NCBI GenBank assembly: GCA_001592805.2
Contig: CP051139.1
Span: 1,054,001 to 1,118,000, forward strand
Direction of reading: 5' to 3'
DNA from: Peltaster fructicola
Lineage: Eukaryota > Ascomycota > Dothideomycetes
Length of the DNA: 64,000 bases
A program made the translations under genes and the position numbers. The first letter of the stretch is position 1; every line of letters starts with the position of its first letter. Of the stretch, positions 33,101 through 44,755 are shown piece after piece. The notes beneath the pieces are model-generated. The model was given only the letters and a program-made list of their open reading frames with translations, was not told where the DNA came from and made no database searches.

Positions 33101-34007
33101 TTACGCACTCTGCGCAATTACTTTGACGGTCCTGCTGATCGCCGTCTCTGCACCCTTTAGCTTGATTTCGTAGCTGAAGGTTCCCACAGTCTTTAGCTTG
33201 TTTCTGTCTTCCGCATCAACGTCTGGAGATGTGAAGACCACGGCACTCTCGTCGAAGACAACTCTCGAGGACTCATCGTTCTGTGCCATTCTTGCTTTTA
33301 ATGCCTCGTACACATCGTGCGTGCTCACACTGCCATATATCGCCTGTAATTGCTTGCTCTTTGCTTCCTTCTCGGCCTCTCGGTTTGCTTCGGCACGGAC
33401 GGCGAGTAGATCTGCTGCGACATCCGAGAGTCCTGACTTTCGAGCTGAAGGCGTTGGCTTGACTTCTGGTTCTGGCTCGATGATTGCCTGTCTGTAGAAA
33501 TCAAGCCTCTGCGGTATGAAGATTTCGAGCAGCTGCATTCCTCGCTCGGGCGTAATGCTCTTCACCTCAATCCGCTTCGGTAGGACTGGTGCATCGATCA
33601 CCTCTTCTTCCTCCTCTACCTCTTGAATCTCCTGGCCGAAGGCAAAGTCGCGCTCGATAGGTGTTTGCGACCGCCGCAGCTGGCTCTTCTCAGTGATGGT
33701 AATGTATTCTGCGATGCCTTTTGGGAAGAAGTTGTTTCTCATTCGACCAGCCGCGACGGGAATGATCGTGCCTACAGCGGCATCAGCTCATGCTATACAG
33801 CCTCATTTCAAACACACCTTTGGCGCCAAAGCCTGGTAGGTCTTGCTTCAGACGCACTGGTATACTTAATGGTCCGCGTGTCGACTTCTTTTTCTTTCCT
33901 CGAACGTGTTCAAGGCCACCCAAGGCAGGCCTGGCTTCTCGTAGTATGCCTAGCGCGTAGCTGCGCATGCACTCAGTGCATCGCGGTACCAATGTCGACC
34001 TCATCAT
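33101..34007 (-). CDS. MRPL50: Mitochondrial ribosomal protein bL9m (Mrpl50-like)
   Basis: Large-subunit protein of the mitochondrial ribosome, nuclear encoded. Two exons, 33818-34007 and 33101-33771, join over a 46-nt intron (GTGTGT donor, GCTGATG branch, TAG acceptor). The join restores the bL9 fold start: VRLKQDLPGFGAKG followed by TIIPVAAGRMRNNFFPKG and IAEYIT. Product 286 residues with a basic presequence (MMRSTLVPRCTECMRSYALG) suited to mitochondrial import, then RGKKKKSTRGP. The C-terminal ~190 residues carry an acidic stretch (EIQEVEEEEEV) and a domain like fungal Mrpl50. Two ATG codons lie side by side at 34007 and 34004; either may start. Bacterial L9 is ~150 residues, so the C-terminal extension is the mitochondrial form. 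Confidence 0.88.
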
Positions 34008-34609
34008 ATGTGTTGTTGTACTGATGGTGATGTGCTTACATGTATGGCTGGATTTACTGGTGAGGGTCAAGCTTGCGGTGCACTCCCGAACCTTCTCGGC
34101 CAATGCCAATGACTAGGACGATCGTTTATCGCAACACAATATCGGACGCAAAGTGGACTGTTGGCCAGGTAGCACATGTAGCAGACGAATGACCATACAA
34201 GGCGAGATGCGATGGTTGTGTACGTGGCTCACGAGGTAGCACCAGCTGATGGCGCATAGTCAAAGGTCGCCAATCCCGAGGAGAACCAGGATATGTCTTA
34301 GAACATGATGTATAGCTAGCCACCTATGACAAGACGTCCGAAATGCAGGACACCATCAGTGTCTTGTGTTCGCAGAGAGCCCAAGCCTTCTCAATTGCGG
34401 CCTGACGTCGAGCTTCAACATCACTGGTGACTATCGCTTGCTCTCAGCAATCACCGACCGCCGCCAACTTCCACCGCTATGTGACCTCTCTATCGTGAGT
34501 ACAACCTCGACATTAACTATGGCGACAGGCGCCATTCATCACAATCCGAAGTGTCACACAGTGTGCAGACGCAGTTCACTGAAGCCATTGTGAGACGAAC
34601 CACTTTCCC
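34008..34609. promoter_or_regulatory. Divergent promoter region, bL9m / UBP16-like
   Basis: The 602 bp between divergent start codons. Short frames occur (for example 34366-34593 on +) but are not convincing. No clear TATA box. Confidence 0.45.
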
Positions 34610-36346
34610 ATGCCGGAAAAGTCATTGACGATCGCGGCGTACGCAGCTGGAGCCAGTCTCGCAGCAGCAACACTCGTTTATGTATTCGGACCTACCTTCT
34701 TCCTCGACGAGGTCGACGCCAGCGCGAACAGCGACAGGAAGCGCATCGCTATAGGCCTGACCAACCCGGCCAACGACTGCTTCATCAACTCCACACTCCA
34801 AGCTCTCGCTGGACTGCCGGCACTTCGCCTGTACCTCATACGCGAGCTCCATCAGCGACAACTAGATGGCAAAGATGTCTACCTTGCTCTCGGTGCAGGA
34901 GGTGAAGAGAAACAGAAGACGTTCGATGAATCTCGACCACAATGGCTACGTTTGAGCCTACAGAGCGGCGAGTTGACAGCAGCGTTAAAAGAGGTTCTCG
35001 ACGCGCTCAATGAGAGGCCGATCTCGCGAAAGACCATATCGGCGCAGCCATTCATCACAGCTATGGAGCATGCGTTCAAGACGAAGGTGTCAAGATATCA
35101 GCAAGATGCGCAAGAGTTGTTGCAGCTCGTGCTGGAGAGATTGGCGGATGAGTTCAATGCAGGTGTCAAGGCCAGACGACGCGCGAGAGCCACAGATACG
35201 GAGAAGCAGGCTGAGCTCGACGCTGCGACGACAGCCTTAGCGCAGCTAGAAGTCGCTGACAGTTCGGCCATACAGGGCTCGAAGGCACCAGATCTGCAGC
35301 ATGACAAGGAAGCGGCACCGGAAGCTCCTGAGCCTGAGCTGTCCTTCCAGGGCAAGCTCTCTTCTCAAATCGAATGCTCGACTTGTCATTTCAAGCCGAA
35401 GCCAGCTACGACTACGTTCGTGACTCTTACTCTAAATGTGCCTCACAACACTACATCCACGTCTTTAGATGCTTGTCTCGACGGCATGCTGAAGGTGGAG
35501 CACATAGACGACTTTCGATGCGATCTTTGTAGGCTTGAACACGCTTCTCAGATGGTCCAGAGGCAGCTCACGAAGAGTTCGCTGACCTCGGAGCAGCGAC
35601 AGTCACTCGAGACTGATCAAAGACGCATTGACGAGGCGATTGCTACAGATCCAGAGCACCCGCCGAAGGACTTACAACTGCCGGATCCAGCGGCTGCGCC
35701 AAAGAGAAAGATCACAAGATATATGCGAATCTCTACGTTTCCGCAGGTCCTCACAATCCATTTGTCGAGGTCTGTATGGGACGGTTCGTCAACCTCCTCG
35801 AAGAATACCGCCAAGGTGTCCTTTCCTGAGCTATTGCAGCTTGGAAGTCTCCTAGACAGGAAGTCTTACAAGTTGCTAAGCATGATCACACACAAAGGAG
35901 GACATAATAGTGGCCACTATGAGACTTTCCGTCGTCAATGGCTAGCGCCTTCGCCTCTGAACGATGAAAAATCCACCAGCCTTGAGGAGCCCTCACAAGT
36001 GACGCCCATCAGCAGTCCTCGTATCAGCTTTGCAGGTCGTGACGAGGGTGTCACTGAGAAGGAAGATCTCGCTGTACTCGACTCACCTAAAGGTCATGCT
36101 CGCTCGGGCTCTGGGCATATCAAAACACACTCCACTGGTGCTGCAGCTTCGAGGCTCATAACACACTCGCCACGACTCAAGGCAACATCACAAGCCAAGC
36201 TGGCGGAGCGGAAGCGTAAAGCACAAGATCGATGGTGGCGGATCAGCGATGACAAGGTCAAGGAGTGTAGGATCAGCGACGTGCTTGATATGAAGAGAGA
36301 GGTATATCTGCTCTTCTATCAGCTTGTGGAAGCTCAGATCGGATGA
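34610..36346 (+). CDS. UBP16: Ubiquitin-specific protease, UBP16/USP30-like
   Basis: Cysteine protease that removes ubiquitin, predicted on the mitochondrial outer membrane like yeast Ubp16. One exon, 578 residues. A hydrophobic segment near the N-terminus (residues ~7-28) is the anchor. The catalytic cysteine box is GLTNPANDCFINSTLQAL with Cys57, followed by the QDAQELLQLVLERL motif. A zinc-ribbon-like pair CSTC and CDLC lies in the fingers region. The histidine box is THKGGHNSGHYETFRR, and the end of the domain is WWRISDDKVKECRISDVL then YLLFYQ. All expected catalytic boxes are present, so it looks active. A ~95-residue disordered Ser/Thr-rich insert separates the histidine box from the last strands. 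Confidence 0.92.
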   Translation: MPEKSLTIAAYAAGASLAAATLVYVFGPTFFLDEVDASANSDRKRIAIGLTNPANDCFINSTLQALAGLPALRLYLIRELHQRQLDGKDVYLALGAGGEEKQKTFDESRPQWLRLSLQSGELTAALKEVLDALNERPISRKTISAQPFITAMEHAFKTKVSRYQQDAQELLQLVLERLADEFNAGVKARRRARATDTEKQAELDAATTALAQLEVADSSAIQGSKAPDLQHDKEAAPEAPEPELSFQGKLSSQIECSTCHFKPKPATTTFVTLTLNVPHNTTSTSLDACLDGMLKVEHIDDFRCDLCRLEHASQMVQRQLTKSSLTSEQRQSLETDQRRIDEAIATDPEHPPKDLQLPDPAAAPKRKITRYMRISTFPQVLTIHLSRSVWDGSSTSSKNTAKVSFPELLQLGSLLDRKSYKLLSMITHKGGHNSGHYETFRRQWLAPSPLNDEKSTSLEEPSQVTPISSPRISFAGRDEGVTEKEDLAVLDSPKGHARSGSGHIKTHSTGAAASRLITHSPRLKATSQAKLAERKRKAQDRWWRISDDKVKECRISDVLDMKREVYLLFYQLVEAQIG

Positions 36347-36987
36347 GAATGTGCAGCTCCCACCGAAGCGCCGGTGCAATACGCTGACTTCGGAATCCAG
36401 GTTTCTTCTGAACTTCATCCTAGACACGATTCGGAGCGCGATGGTATCCGGAACAGTGCACATCGATGGTAGCCGACCCTGCGCGACCATAACACCAAGC
36501 AGACCACGACGGACCTCTTATCATGGCCGTTGACGATCACTTCAAGGCCCTGTGAGATAATGGTTATTGCTTTCCTTGGCGCCCCATGTCAAGCAGACCT
36601 TGGCAGTCATACGAAAGATTCGATCGGCCTCTGCTGTGTTCACTCCAAATGTGTAGCTGTGCAAGAGAGGAAGTGGATCATTATGCTTCGAGAGCGCTCT
36701 GTAATGATGTGTGCAGGGTGGATGCAGGACACAGTGAGAAGCTGGCAGCAGCGGCTGACAGTCATGCTGGGAAGGACTGCAGTATAGTCTAGATGTAGTC
36801 AAATGAATGATTGATGTCCTAGTGAGGCGATCCTAAAAGCATTGACGCGCAGGGCGATGCGTCACTAAGCATGATAACTGCCTGTCTGTGAAGTCGTCCT
36901 TTCAGTGGCGTGGCTTGCTGCCTGAAGCCAACTTCGATCATACTCACGGCGGCTTTCTTCCTTACAAACAACGCCATGTAAAACACA
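36347..36987. promoter_or_regulatory. Intergenic region upstream of LIG4
   Basis: This 641-bp interval follows the deubiquitinase stop codon and precedes DNA ligase IV on the same strand. It must hold a terminator and the LIG4 promoter. Overlapping short frames are not convincing; I see no known site. Confidence 0.4.
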
Positions 36988-39906
36988 ATGGCTCGCGCAG
37001 CCATGGCGAACGAAGATGCTGTTCGTGAGGAGCAGATGATGTATGGCCATGGTGCCTTGACTAAAGACGAACTCGACGAAAAGTACCCGAATCGGCCTCA
37101 CAACCACTCCAAAACCATACGCTTCGCGGACTTGTTCTTGACCATATTCAATCCCCTGGCAGAAAATAGGAAAAAGCCAGCTAGAGCACCGATCACAAGG
37201 AGTAAAGTTGGACCAGATGGACCGTTTCGCCTTACGCCGAATGAGGTACGAAGGAGGATCATCGAGCGCTTCATTGCTCGATGGCGCAAGGAAGTCGGCA
37301 ACGATATCTATCCTGCCATGCGTTTGATGATACCGGACAAAGATCGTGATAGAGCTATGTACGGTCTCAAGGAGGCTACCATTGGTAAGCTCCTTGTCAA
37401 GGTCATGAAGATCAACAAGGACAGCGAGGATGGCTACAACTTGCTGCACTGGAAGCTACCAGGACTCAAAGCATCAAGCGCCATGGCAGGAGACTTCGCC
37501 GGGCGCTGCTTTGAGGTCATCAGCAAACGTCCTATGCTCACAAGCCCTGGTACCATGACCATCGCCGAGGTCAATGAGATGCTCGATCGACTGAGTGTCG
37601 CTCAGAAGGAGGAGAGTCAACTACCGATCATGAACGAGTTCTACACACGCATGAACGCCGAAGAACTCATGTGGTTGATTCGAATGATACTTCGGCAGAT
37701 CAAGATCGGAGCAAGTGAGAAGACCATTCTTGAGCTGTGGCATCCCAATGCTGAGAGCCTGTTCAACATCTCGAGCAGCTTGCGAAGAGTGTGCTGGGAG
37801 CTCTACGATCCGGCGGTCAGGTTAGATGCTGCTGAATGCAACATACATCTCATGGAGTGCTTCCAACCTCAGCTTGCGGCTTTCCAGATGCGATCTATGG
37901 AGCAGATGGTGAGCTCGATGAAGTTGACTACCGAAGATCCTGTCTTTTGGATCGAGGAGAAGCTCGATGGGGAGCGAATGCAGCTCCATATGATAGAGGA
38001 TGAAAGTCAACCTGGAGGCAAGCGATTCTGCTTCTGGTCGAGGAAGGCGAAAGACTACACGTATCTCTACGGCAGCAACTTCGAAGATGACAACTCATCT
38101 CTGACCAGGCACATCAGGAAGGCCTTCAACGAAGGTGTAAGGAACATCATACTCGATGGCGAAATGATCACATGGGACATGGAACGTGACACCATCTACG
38201 CCTTCGGTCATCTCAAGACAGCTGCTATCTCTGAGCAGGGCAATCCATACGCAACCAACAGCATGAGACCGCTCTTCAAAGTCTTTGACTGTCTCTACCT
38301 GAACGATCAAGCCCTGACGGGCTACACTCTTCGTGTACGTCGTGAGGCTCTGGAGAAAAGCCTCAGCGACGTCCACCGCCGTATTGAGATCCACAAGTAT
38401 GATGAAGCTCGTCATGCTTCGGAGATCGAGCCGAAATTGCGCAGAGTGGTAGCCGAGTCAACAGAAGGTCTTGTCCTGAAAAGCCCTAGATCTGGATATA
38501 CGCTCAATCAGCGTGTCAGTGACTGGATCAAGGTCAAGCCTGACTACATGAGTGAGTTCGGAGAGGAGCTTGATTGTGTGGTCATTGGAGGCTACTATGG
38601 TTCTGGCAAACGTGGCGGCAACCTAAGCAGCTTCATGTGCGGCCTGAGGGTTCCGCAAGAGTTGATCGATGCTGGAGCTGATCCTCAGCAATGCTATTCG
38701 TTCTTCAAGGTCGGCGGTGGTTTCACAGCTGCTGACTATGCAGACGTCTGGCATCGTACGGAGGGCAAATGGAAGCAGTGGGATGCAAAGAAGCCACCCA
38801 CACACATGGTCATCCTTGGTGGAGGCTCGCTACAATTCGAGAAGCCTGACGTATGGATCCGACCAGAAGACTCTGTCGTATTCGAAGTCAAGGCTGCATC
38901 TGTTACTACCACAAACCAATTCGGCTGTGGATTCACCTTGCGCTTCCCTCGTTTCAAGAAGATCCGTGTGGACAAGGATTGGAAGCAGGCTTTGACAAGA
39001 CCTGACTTTGACGAGCTGAGAAGCAAAGCAGAGTCTGAGAAGAAGGAGAAGAAGTTCAAGATCGATGACGGCCGAAAGCAACGCCGTGCGGTCAAACGCA
39101 AACGCCCGTTGACGATACAAGGACATGACACTGACGTTGCGCCTCTTGATGGACCCACGACACAGCTGTTCGAAGGAAAGAGCTTTCTTGTCCTGTCTGA
39201 CTGTCAGAAGCCCAAGAGATCGAAGGCCGAGATCGAGAATTTGATCAAAGCCAACGGCGGCACTGTTGTGGCATCAGACAAGGACCCAGAGGCTATCATC
39301 ATCTCAGATCGTAATGTTGTCAAGGCGGCATCGATCATCAAACGCGACGACCGCAATGTCATCAGATCGAAGTGGCTTTATGACTGCATTAAACAGAGCG
39401 AGCTAGAGCCTAGGAGTCCAGTACTTCCACTGGAGCCACAACATCTCTTCTACACTCGTACCGCCGATGTTGGTCGATTTCACGACAACGTCGACAAATT
39501 CGAGGACAGCTATGAACGGGATGCCGACGCAGACGAGCTCAGAACACTCCTCGACAACATGGTGCTCGAAGACGAGACGGCACAGGACGCTGTGGAAGAG
39601 CTAGCAAATGAAGGTCTATATCTTGGGACTGTTGCAGGCTCGTTCTTCGACGGGCTCACGGCGTACTTCGATGGTGAACCAGAGCAAGCTCGACAACACT
39701 TCATATTTGCTACAGGGTTGCTCGCGATCTCGCTCGACGATTTTGTGACACATATTGTGGTGGAGAGTGACAGTCCGAGGCTGAAAGATCTTCGTAAGGA
39801 GGCTGCACAGGCTGTGAGAATGCCACGACTTGTCACACCAGCGTGGATCGAAGATTGCTGGCGTGAGAGAACGAGGCTTGATGAGGATCGTTATGCTCCA
39901 AGATGA
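36988..39906 (+). CDS. LIG4: DNA ligase IV
   Basis: ATP-dependent ligase that seals double-strand breaks in non-homologous end joining, working with the Xrcc4/Lif1 partner in the nucleus. One exon, 972 residues, the normal length for fungal Lig4. The N-terminal DNA-binding domain covers the first ~280 residues. The adenylated lysine is Lys325 in WIEEKLDGERMQLH. Other nucleotidyltransferase motifs are FWSRKAKDYTYLYG, ILDGEMITWD, FKVFDCLYLND, TEGLVLKSPRSGY and DWIKVKPDYM, with VFEVKAASV-type OB-fold sequence after them. Two BRCT domains end the protein, one from about residue 715 (LFEGKSFLVLSDCQK), the other closing with VTPAWIEDCWRERTRLDEDR; the linker between them is where the Xrcc4-like partner normally binds. 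It looks intact. Confidence 0.97.
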   Translation: MARAAMANEDAVREEQMMYGHGALTKDELDEKYPNRPHNHSKTIRFADLFLTIFNPLAENRKKPARAPITRSKVGPDGPFRLTPNEVRRRIIERFIARWRKEVGNDIYPAMRLMIPDKDRDRAMYGLKEATIGKLLVKVMKINKDSEDGYNLLHWKLPGLKASSAMAGDFAGRCFEVISKRPMLTSPGTMTIAEVNEMLDRLSVAQKEESQLPIMNEFYTRMNAEELMWLIRMILRQIKIGASEKTILELWHPNAESLFNISSSLRRVCWELYDPAVRLDAAECNIHLMECFQPQLAAFQMRSMEQMVSSMKLTTEDPVFWIEEKLDGERMQLHMIEDESQPGGKRFCFWSRKAKDYTYLYGSNFEDDNSSLTRHIRKAFNEGVRNIILDGEMITWDMERDTIYAFGHLKTAAISEQGNPYATNSMRPLFKVFDCLYLNDQALTGYTLRVRREALEKSLSDVHRRIEIHKYDEARHASEIEPKLRRVVAESTEGLVLKSPRSGYTLNQRVSDWIKVKPDYMSEFGEELDCVVIGGYYGSGKRGGNLSSFMCGLRVPQELIDAGADPQQCYSFFKVGGGFTAADYADVWHRTEGKWKQWDAKKPPTHMVILGGGSLQFEKPDVWIRPEDSVVFEVKAASVTTTNQFGCGFTLRFPRFKKIRVDKDWKQALTRPDFDELRSKAESEKKEKKFKIDDGRKQRRAVKRKRPLTIQGHDTDVAPLDGPTTQLFEGKSFLVLSDCQKPKRSKAEIENLIKANGGTVVASDKDPEAIIISDRNVVKAASIIKRDDRNVIRSKWLYDCIKQSELEPRSPVLPLEPQHLFYTRTADVGRFHDNVDKFEDSYERDADADELRTLLDNMVLEDETAQDAVEELANEGLYLGTVAGSFFDGLTAYFDGEPEQARQHFIFATGLLAISLDDFVTHIVVESDSPRLKDLRKEAAQAVRMPRLVTPAWIEDCWRERTRLDEDRYAPR

Positions 39907-40100
39907 GATGACAGTGGCGCGCTCGCACCACTTTCAAGCAGCAACGTGCCTAGCATGGCAGATGTGATAATCATTTCACGAATGAACGCTCGGAGACCAA
40001 CTTGGGAAGGTTACAATGATGCCTAATCGGCAAGGAGTATGCATTGTTCGCGAACAGCCCGAAGGCTATGTATGGACTTTGTAGCATGTAATATGTAATT

Positions 40101-43100
40101 TCATGAATCCTGAGCAACGTCGAGCTCTATGAAGTCGCTCTCCATATATTGGTCGATATTGTCCCAGTCAATAGCCTGACCACTAGGAGATGTGAAGGTT
40201 GGGACATCCGAGAAGGTGAATGCCTGGCTTGGTGAACCCAGCAGCAAGGGAGCATCATTCTTGAGCATCTCAGCAAGCTGTCGAGAGAATGGCGAGACAT
40301 CGTGGCTACCGCTGCTGCTGCCGTTGCTTATGATACGCCGGCCAGGAGTAGCGGCTAGGCGAGTCGGTGTTGATCTCAGAAAGTATCGAGTAGATGCTGG
40401 CGAGGTCATAAAGTCGTTAGTTGCCTTGGCCTGCGCTGGCATTGCTTGTCTTGCCAAGTTCGCCGCTTTTCGCTTGCGGGTCGAGATTGTAGGACTGGCA
40501 AGCTCAGGAGATTCGAGAAGTTTGTTGGTGCGTGGTGAGCGGCGAACGCTCTTCTGTGGTGTTTTGAACAAATCGGATGGAGATCCGGCTAGCAGGCGCG
40601 AGAGGTCATCATCCTCGATAGGTGGCAAGTTCTCCTTGTCAATGCCAAAGGCACCAAATACTGACATGTTCGTGTCTTGAGCAGTAGGCTCGTCGGCGTC
40701 GGTTGACTTGTCTTTCGCTTTCTTGCTTGAACTCCCGATATCGCCACTGTCTAATGTCTTACTCGTTCCTTCTTGTCGTGGCGAAGGAAAGAGAAGTCTG
40801 CGAGTCGGTTTAGGTGTCCTGTCGTCCAGCTCTATGGGGCTCTCCTGTGTGCCATCAAGCTTGCCTGGGCTAGATCTGGTCATGCGTTCCAAGGCAGTCT
40901 CAGCTCGGTCTGGTTGTGGCCGATTAGTTTCCGACAAACGTCTGCCTTGCTTCGCTTCAATCGAGCTTCGCACAGCGTTGTTCGAGTCTGAAGAGGAAGC
41001 TTGGCTGATGTTGCTGTCGATGTGCTGAAGTTGTGGCCCCGGTTCAGTGTTTTCCATACTGTCTTCCGGACCCAAAGCATCTGTATAGCATGCTTCCGAT
41101 GGTGGCTCGATGCCATCAGTCATATCTCCAGCTGTCTTCTTACGTGATTTCCGTGTACCAGACTTGCGTCCCCACTTGTTCTGTGGCCTCATGTTACGCA
41201 TCTTTGTAAACCACAGACCACAAGAGTTGCAAATCTGTGTGTCTTGAAAGCCCTTGCCTGGCTGAAAGTCCTTGGTCTTCTTCATGCTCTTGCGAATAAC
41301 GAACTTTGTAACCTCTCCGGTCTCGTCGTCGTATTCGAGCTCTTCGACACCGATGGTCTCACCTTCGCCTTCGACGTAGTCGAGAGGCGACGGCTTACCA
41401 TCAACATATTTGACGTACAGTCGACGCCATGTAGGCGTTTCTATTGCACCACAGTGTGAGCAATATTGAGGCATCTCACCTTTCGCCACCGCGGTGTGAA
41501 GTCGTTGTTCGATGATCTTGCGGCGTGGTGCACCAGAGCCAGATCGTCCTGGCCCCGTAGGACGACCACCACCCTCGCTTGGCGCCGGCGAGCCAGCTTC
41601 GGACTCCACTTGATATGAACAAGAGCGCTGCAGCTGAGATGGAGGATTCGCATCGCCTGTGACGATAGGTCGTGCTATTGTGGGCAACGCGAGTGAGCTG
41701 CGGCGTGCAGAGTTGTTCAGCCTGGCGCCTCTTGACTGTGCTGGCGCTAAATTTGGCAGTGGGCTGTTGGCTCGCGAGGAGGCTTGCGACTGAAATTGTT
41801 GGGCGTATGCGCTTCTATAGAGTGTCAGTCACTGCATGTATTGTTACGACCAGCAAGTATACCTCTGCTGCTGACCCCTGACGTTACTAGCCGAGCAGCT
41901 CTGTCTAGCAAAGTAACCCTGCTCCGGAAGGTCGGCCTCGTGCAAAGCATCGCTCACAATCTCGTTATCTTGCATCAGTGACTCCTCCCTCTTAATGAAG
42001 GGTCGTTGTGCGGCGTCGGATTGGAATTCCGGACTGCAGCTCTCGCTACCTGGGCCGAACTGCTCCATATGACTCATGCTATCCATGTTGCGCTCAGACA
42101 TGTAGCCACTGTCAGCGGCGAGCTGTCGTGGACTGCGGAAAGCTGCCTGCATCAAGCCTGGGAAGACCGGTGGTGAAGACGGGATGTCCTGTGGCGTTCC
42201 AGTGATGCTTGCCTCTGGTGAGTCTTCCTCTGGAGAGCTTGCGATAGCATCGGACATCTGATCCGCATCCGACATGAAGTCTGAGTTCAAGGTGGAAGCT
42301 TGGCGTAGCAAGCTTTTCGACCCTATCGATGGCCGGCCACGTTTGCTGGAGTTAACATTGCCGCGAGGTACTGGTGTTGGTACGCGCGGTGGTGGTTCGA
42401 GGTTGCTGCCTGGAGCAAACGGTCGTGTTGCAACTGGGCGATGCATCTGCATTGAGGCTGCTGTCGCTGCCGTAACTCTGAGATCAGCAGATCGCCCACC
42501 GAAGGAGGACTTGCCACGCCAATCTGTCTGTGTAATCCTGGCTCGCTTTCGTGCTTGACCATCTTCATCTTGAAACTCCTCGTAGCTTGGCGAGAGGTGC
42601 TCAGTCTGTTCTCGAGATCGTTCTTGATGATATTCACTTCTCACGCTTCCACGTGATCCGGGTCGAGGTTGTTCCGGAAAGGTCGGGTTGACTGAGAAAG
42701 ATTGGTGACGTAATTGCTTGTTTCGAGGGCCGTAATCTGAGTTGAGATTTGGGCTGCCGACCCTGCTGCCTGGAGCGCTGTGAGAATGTGCGGCAAAGGC
42801 GGGGTGGCCACCGAAGAGCGAATCTGTCGGGGTTCCAGTGATGCCCACATCCTGCTGAGCGCCGAGCGATAGCATATCTGCTAGGAGACCGTCCTCTTCC
42901 GGTGTGGCAAGATCTTCAAAGCTGAACATATCGTCTATGCCCTGCAGAGGTCGCATTTGTTGCATCGAGTTGTTCCATGCATTTGGATCGAAGCCTGCAC
43001 TCGTTGCGGGTGATGCTGTCCTGTGTATGTCCATACTCTTCATCTCAACCTTGACCGAATGTTGCACAGGTGTCAGCCTCAGCTTCACCTCCAGAGTCTC

Positions 43101-43511
43101 CTTCACGCCGTTACTGAATATGGCTGGTACATTCTGGCACACTCTTCCAGTGATCATAGGTCCGGAGAAATTCGTAGCAGGAGCGTTGAGTGCAGCGGAT
43201 AGCATGCCTTGTCCGACTAGGGGCGTGTCTTGCTCGCTGTAGTCATAAGCATAGATAGCATAATCGTTACCAGACGAGCCGGATGTGAGCTCCGGAGACG
43301 CAGCAACAATCGACTGGAGACATCTGTGGAGGGCAATAACGCCTATATTGGCGTTCTCATCGATCTGCACAACCGGAATCTGAAGAGTCTGAGTGAAACG
43401 AGCCAAACAGTTGAGCTTGGAGTCTGGATCGAAGGTGTATAGGACTTTGATCCTCATAGGCCTGGTAGGCATGTCACTGAAGCCATCCTCGCTATCCGAA
43501 GGTGTGTCCAT
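40101..43511 (-). CDS. Spt21/Ams2-like histone-gene regulator with GATA finger
   Basis: Probable transcription regulator of histone genes, resembling yeast Spt21 at the N-terminus and S. pombe Ams2 in having a GATA finger. Exons 41863-43511 and 40101-41814 join over a 48-nt intron; the split codon AG|A is restored and the product has 1,120 residues. The Spt21-type domain spans about residues 17-175 (MRIKVLYTFDPDSKLNCLAR, YAIYAYDYSEQDTPLVGQGM, GRVCQNVPAIFSNGVKETLE). Near the middle of the protein lies the zinc finger: CSHCGAIETPTWRR and, 73 residues after the second Cys, CNSCGLWFTKMRN, then a basic tail (GRKSGTRKSRKK). The usual GATA loop is 17-18 residues, so this is greatly expanded. The rest is disordered with SP/TP sites. 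It is divergent from SmD2. Confidence 0.9.
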
Positions 43512-44118
43512 CGTGGAGATTGTTGTAAGTGGGTAAGTTGCGGAGTGAAGATTCAGCCAGATTTAGGCACTTTACGCCAAGAGCTTGTTGCAGTTCATGC
43601 CTTGTTGTCACTGTTTGTCGTTACCACGGTGTTAAGCGGACGAAGCAAGCAGATGTTGACACATGCTTTGACTGGTCGTGTGATCAAGTCGGTGCGAGAG
43701 GAGGCGAGTGTATGCCGTGCTTGTCGACAATTGAGCAACAACAATCGTGTGGCAGGTGTGGTGAGAGTGGTGTGTTGTGGAAGATGTCATGCCAATGTTG
43801 AAGTTGACGCGAGACGCGTTGACTACGTAGATCGCCCTGCCACTTTCATTGCTGCAAGCACGGTCTCGCGTGACATTTAGTGCCGGCTTGTGCCGCATCA
43901 ACCTCTCAATTTCGAACGTCAATCGTAGCGCAGCAAGGACATCGGCAACACAGCACTCAAGCACGTCTCAAGCAACATTATTTCACGACGAACTCAGCAT
44001 CGTCTACTGGACAATCTGATCTACAGAAATCGACCATCGGAAAGCACAGCGTGCGGCGCGCAGCAGACAGCAGCACCAGCAAAAGAGCTTAGCAAACAAG
44101 AGCTCGTGCATAAAAGTC
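43512..44118. promoter_or_regulatory. Divergent promoter region, Spt21-like / SmD2
   Basis: The 607 bp between divergent ATG codons. No TATA box or GATA cluster could be assigned with confidence; short open frames in it overlap in several phases. Confidence 0.5.
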
Positions 44119-44572
44119 ATGGCAACAGAGAACAAGATCGCGTAGGTACAATGTCTTCGGCAGATCACATCAGAGACTAATACATAGTAGAGAGCTTCAG
44201 GCTAAACCTCGCAACGAACTCACGTACGTACTCCAATTCTCGTTGTCTGATCAGTACTGATTGCTCTGCAGTGAGTTCGAAGTCCAGACTCTCGAGGAGT
44301 ATGAATTCACTATGGGACCATTGTCCTTGCTGCAGACAGCAGTCCGCAGTCATCAACAGATCCTCATATCCTGCAGAAACAACCGCAAGCTGCTGGCACG
44401 CTGCAAAGCCTTCGATCGGCACTGTAACATGGTTCTCGAGAATGTGAAAGAGATGTGGACCGAGCGACCTCGCCTTACTGATGGTAAACCGGGCAAGCCA
44501 ATTAACAAGGACCGCTTCATTCCAAAGATGTTCCTCCGCGGCGACGGAGTTGTCCTTGTCCTACTGAGCTGA
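44119..44572 (+). CDS. SMD2: Small nuclear ribonucleoprotein Sm D2
   Basis: Core Sm-ring protein of spliceosomal snRNPs. Three exons: 44119-44141, 44191-44223 and 44272-44572, with introns of 49 and 48 nt. Joined, the N-terminus reads [20 protein letters not shown], then [20 protein letters not shown], exactly the fungal SmD2 pattern. Sm1 and Sm2 motifs are visible: [36 protein letters not shown], and [20 protein letters not shown]. Length 118 residues, the usual size. The first two exons (23 and 33 nt) are too short for an ORF scan and were found from splice sites. The RNA-binding residues of the Sm2 motif (LRGD) are intact, so the protein should be functional. Confidence 0.96.
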
Positions 44573-44755
44573 AGGAGGAGTCAAGAATGTGGACATCAAT
44601 CGTTGCGGAATCGCATTCAGCACACACAGCTGTGCGAGCCGGGATATGGTATGCATACACACTTAGATGCCCTATCCAAGCTGACAGACTAGCTTATGAC
44701 TTAGCAAGGCGTTGGGGTGTAATGACAAGGCCTCACAAGGCCGAAGTATGTATGA

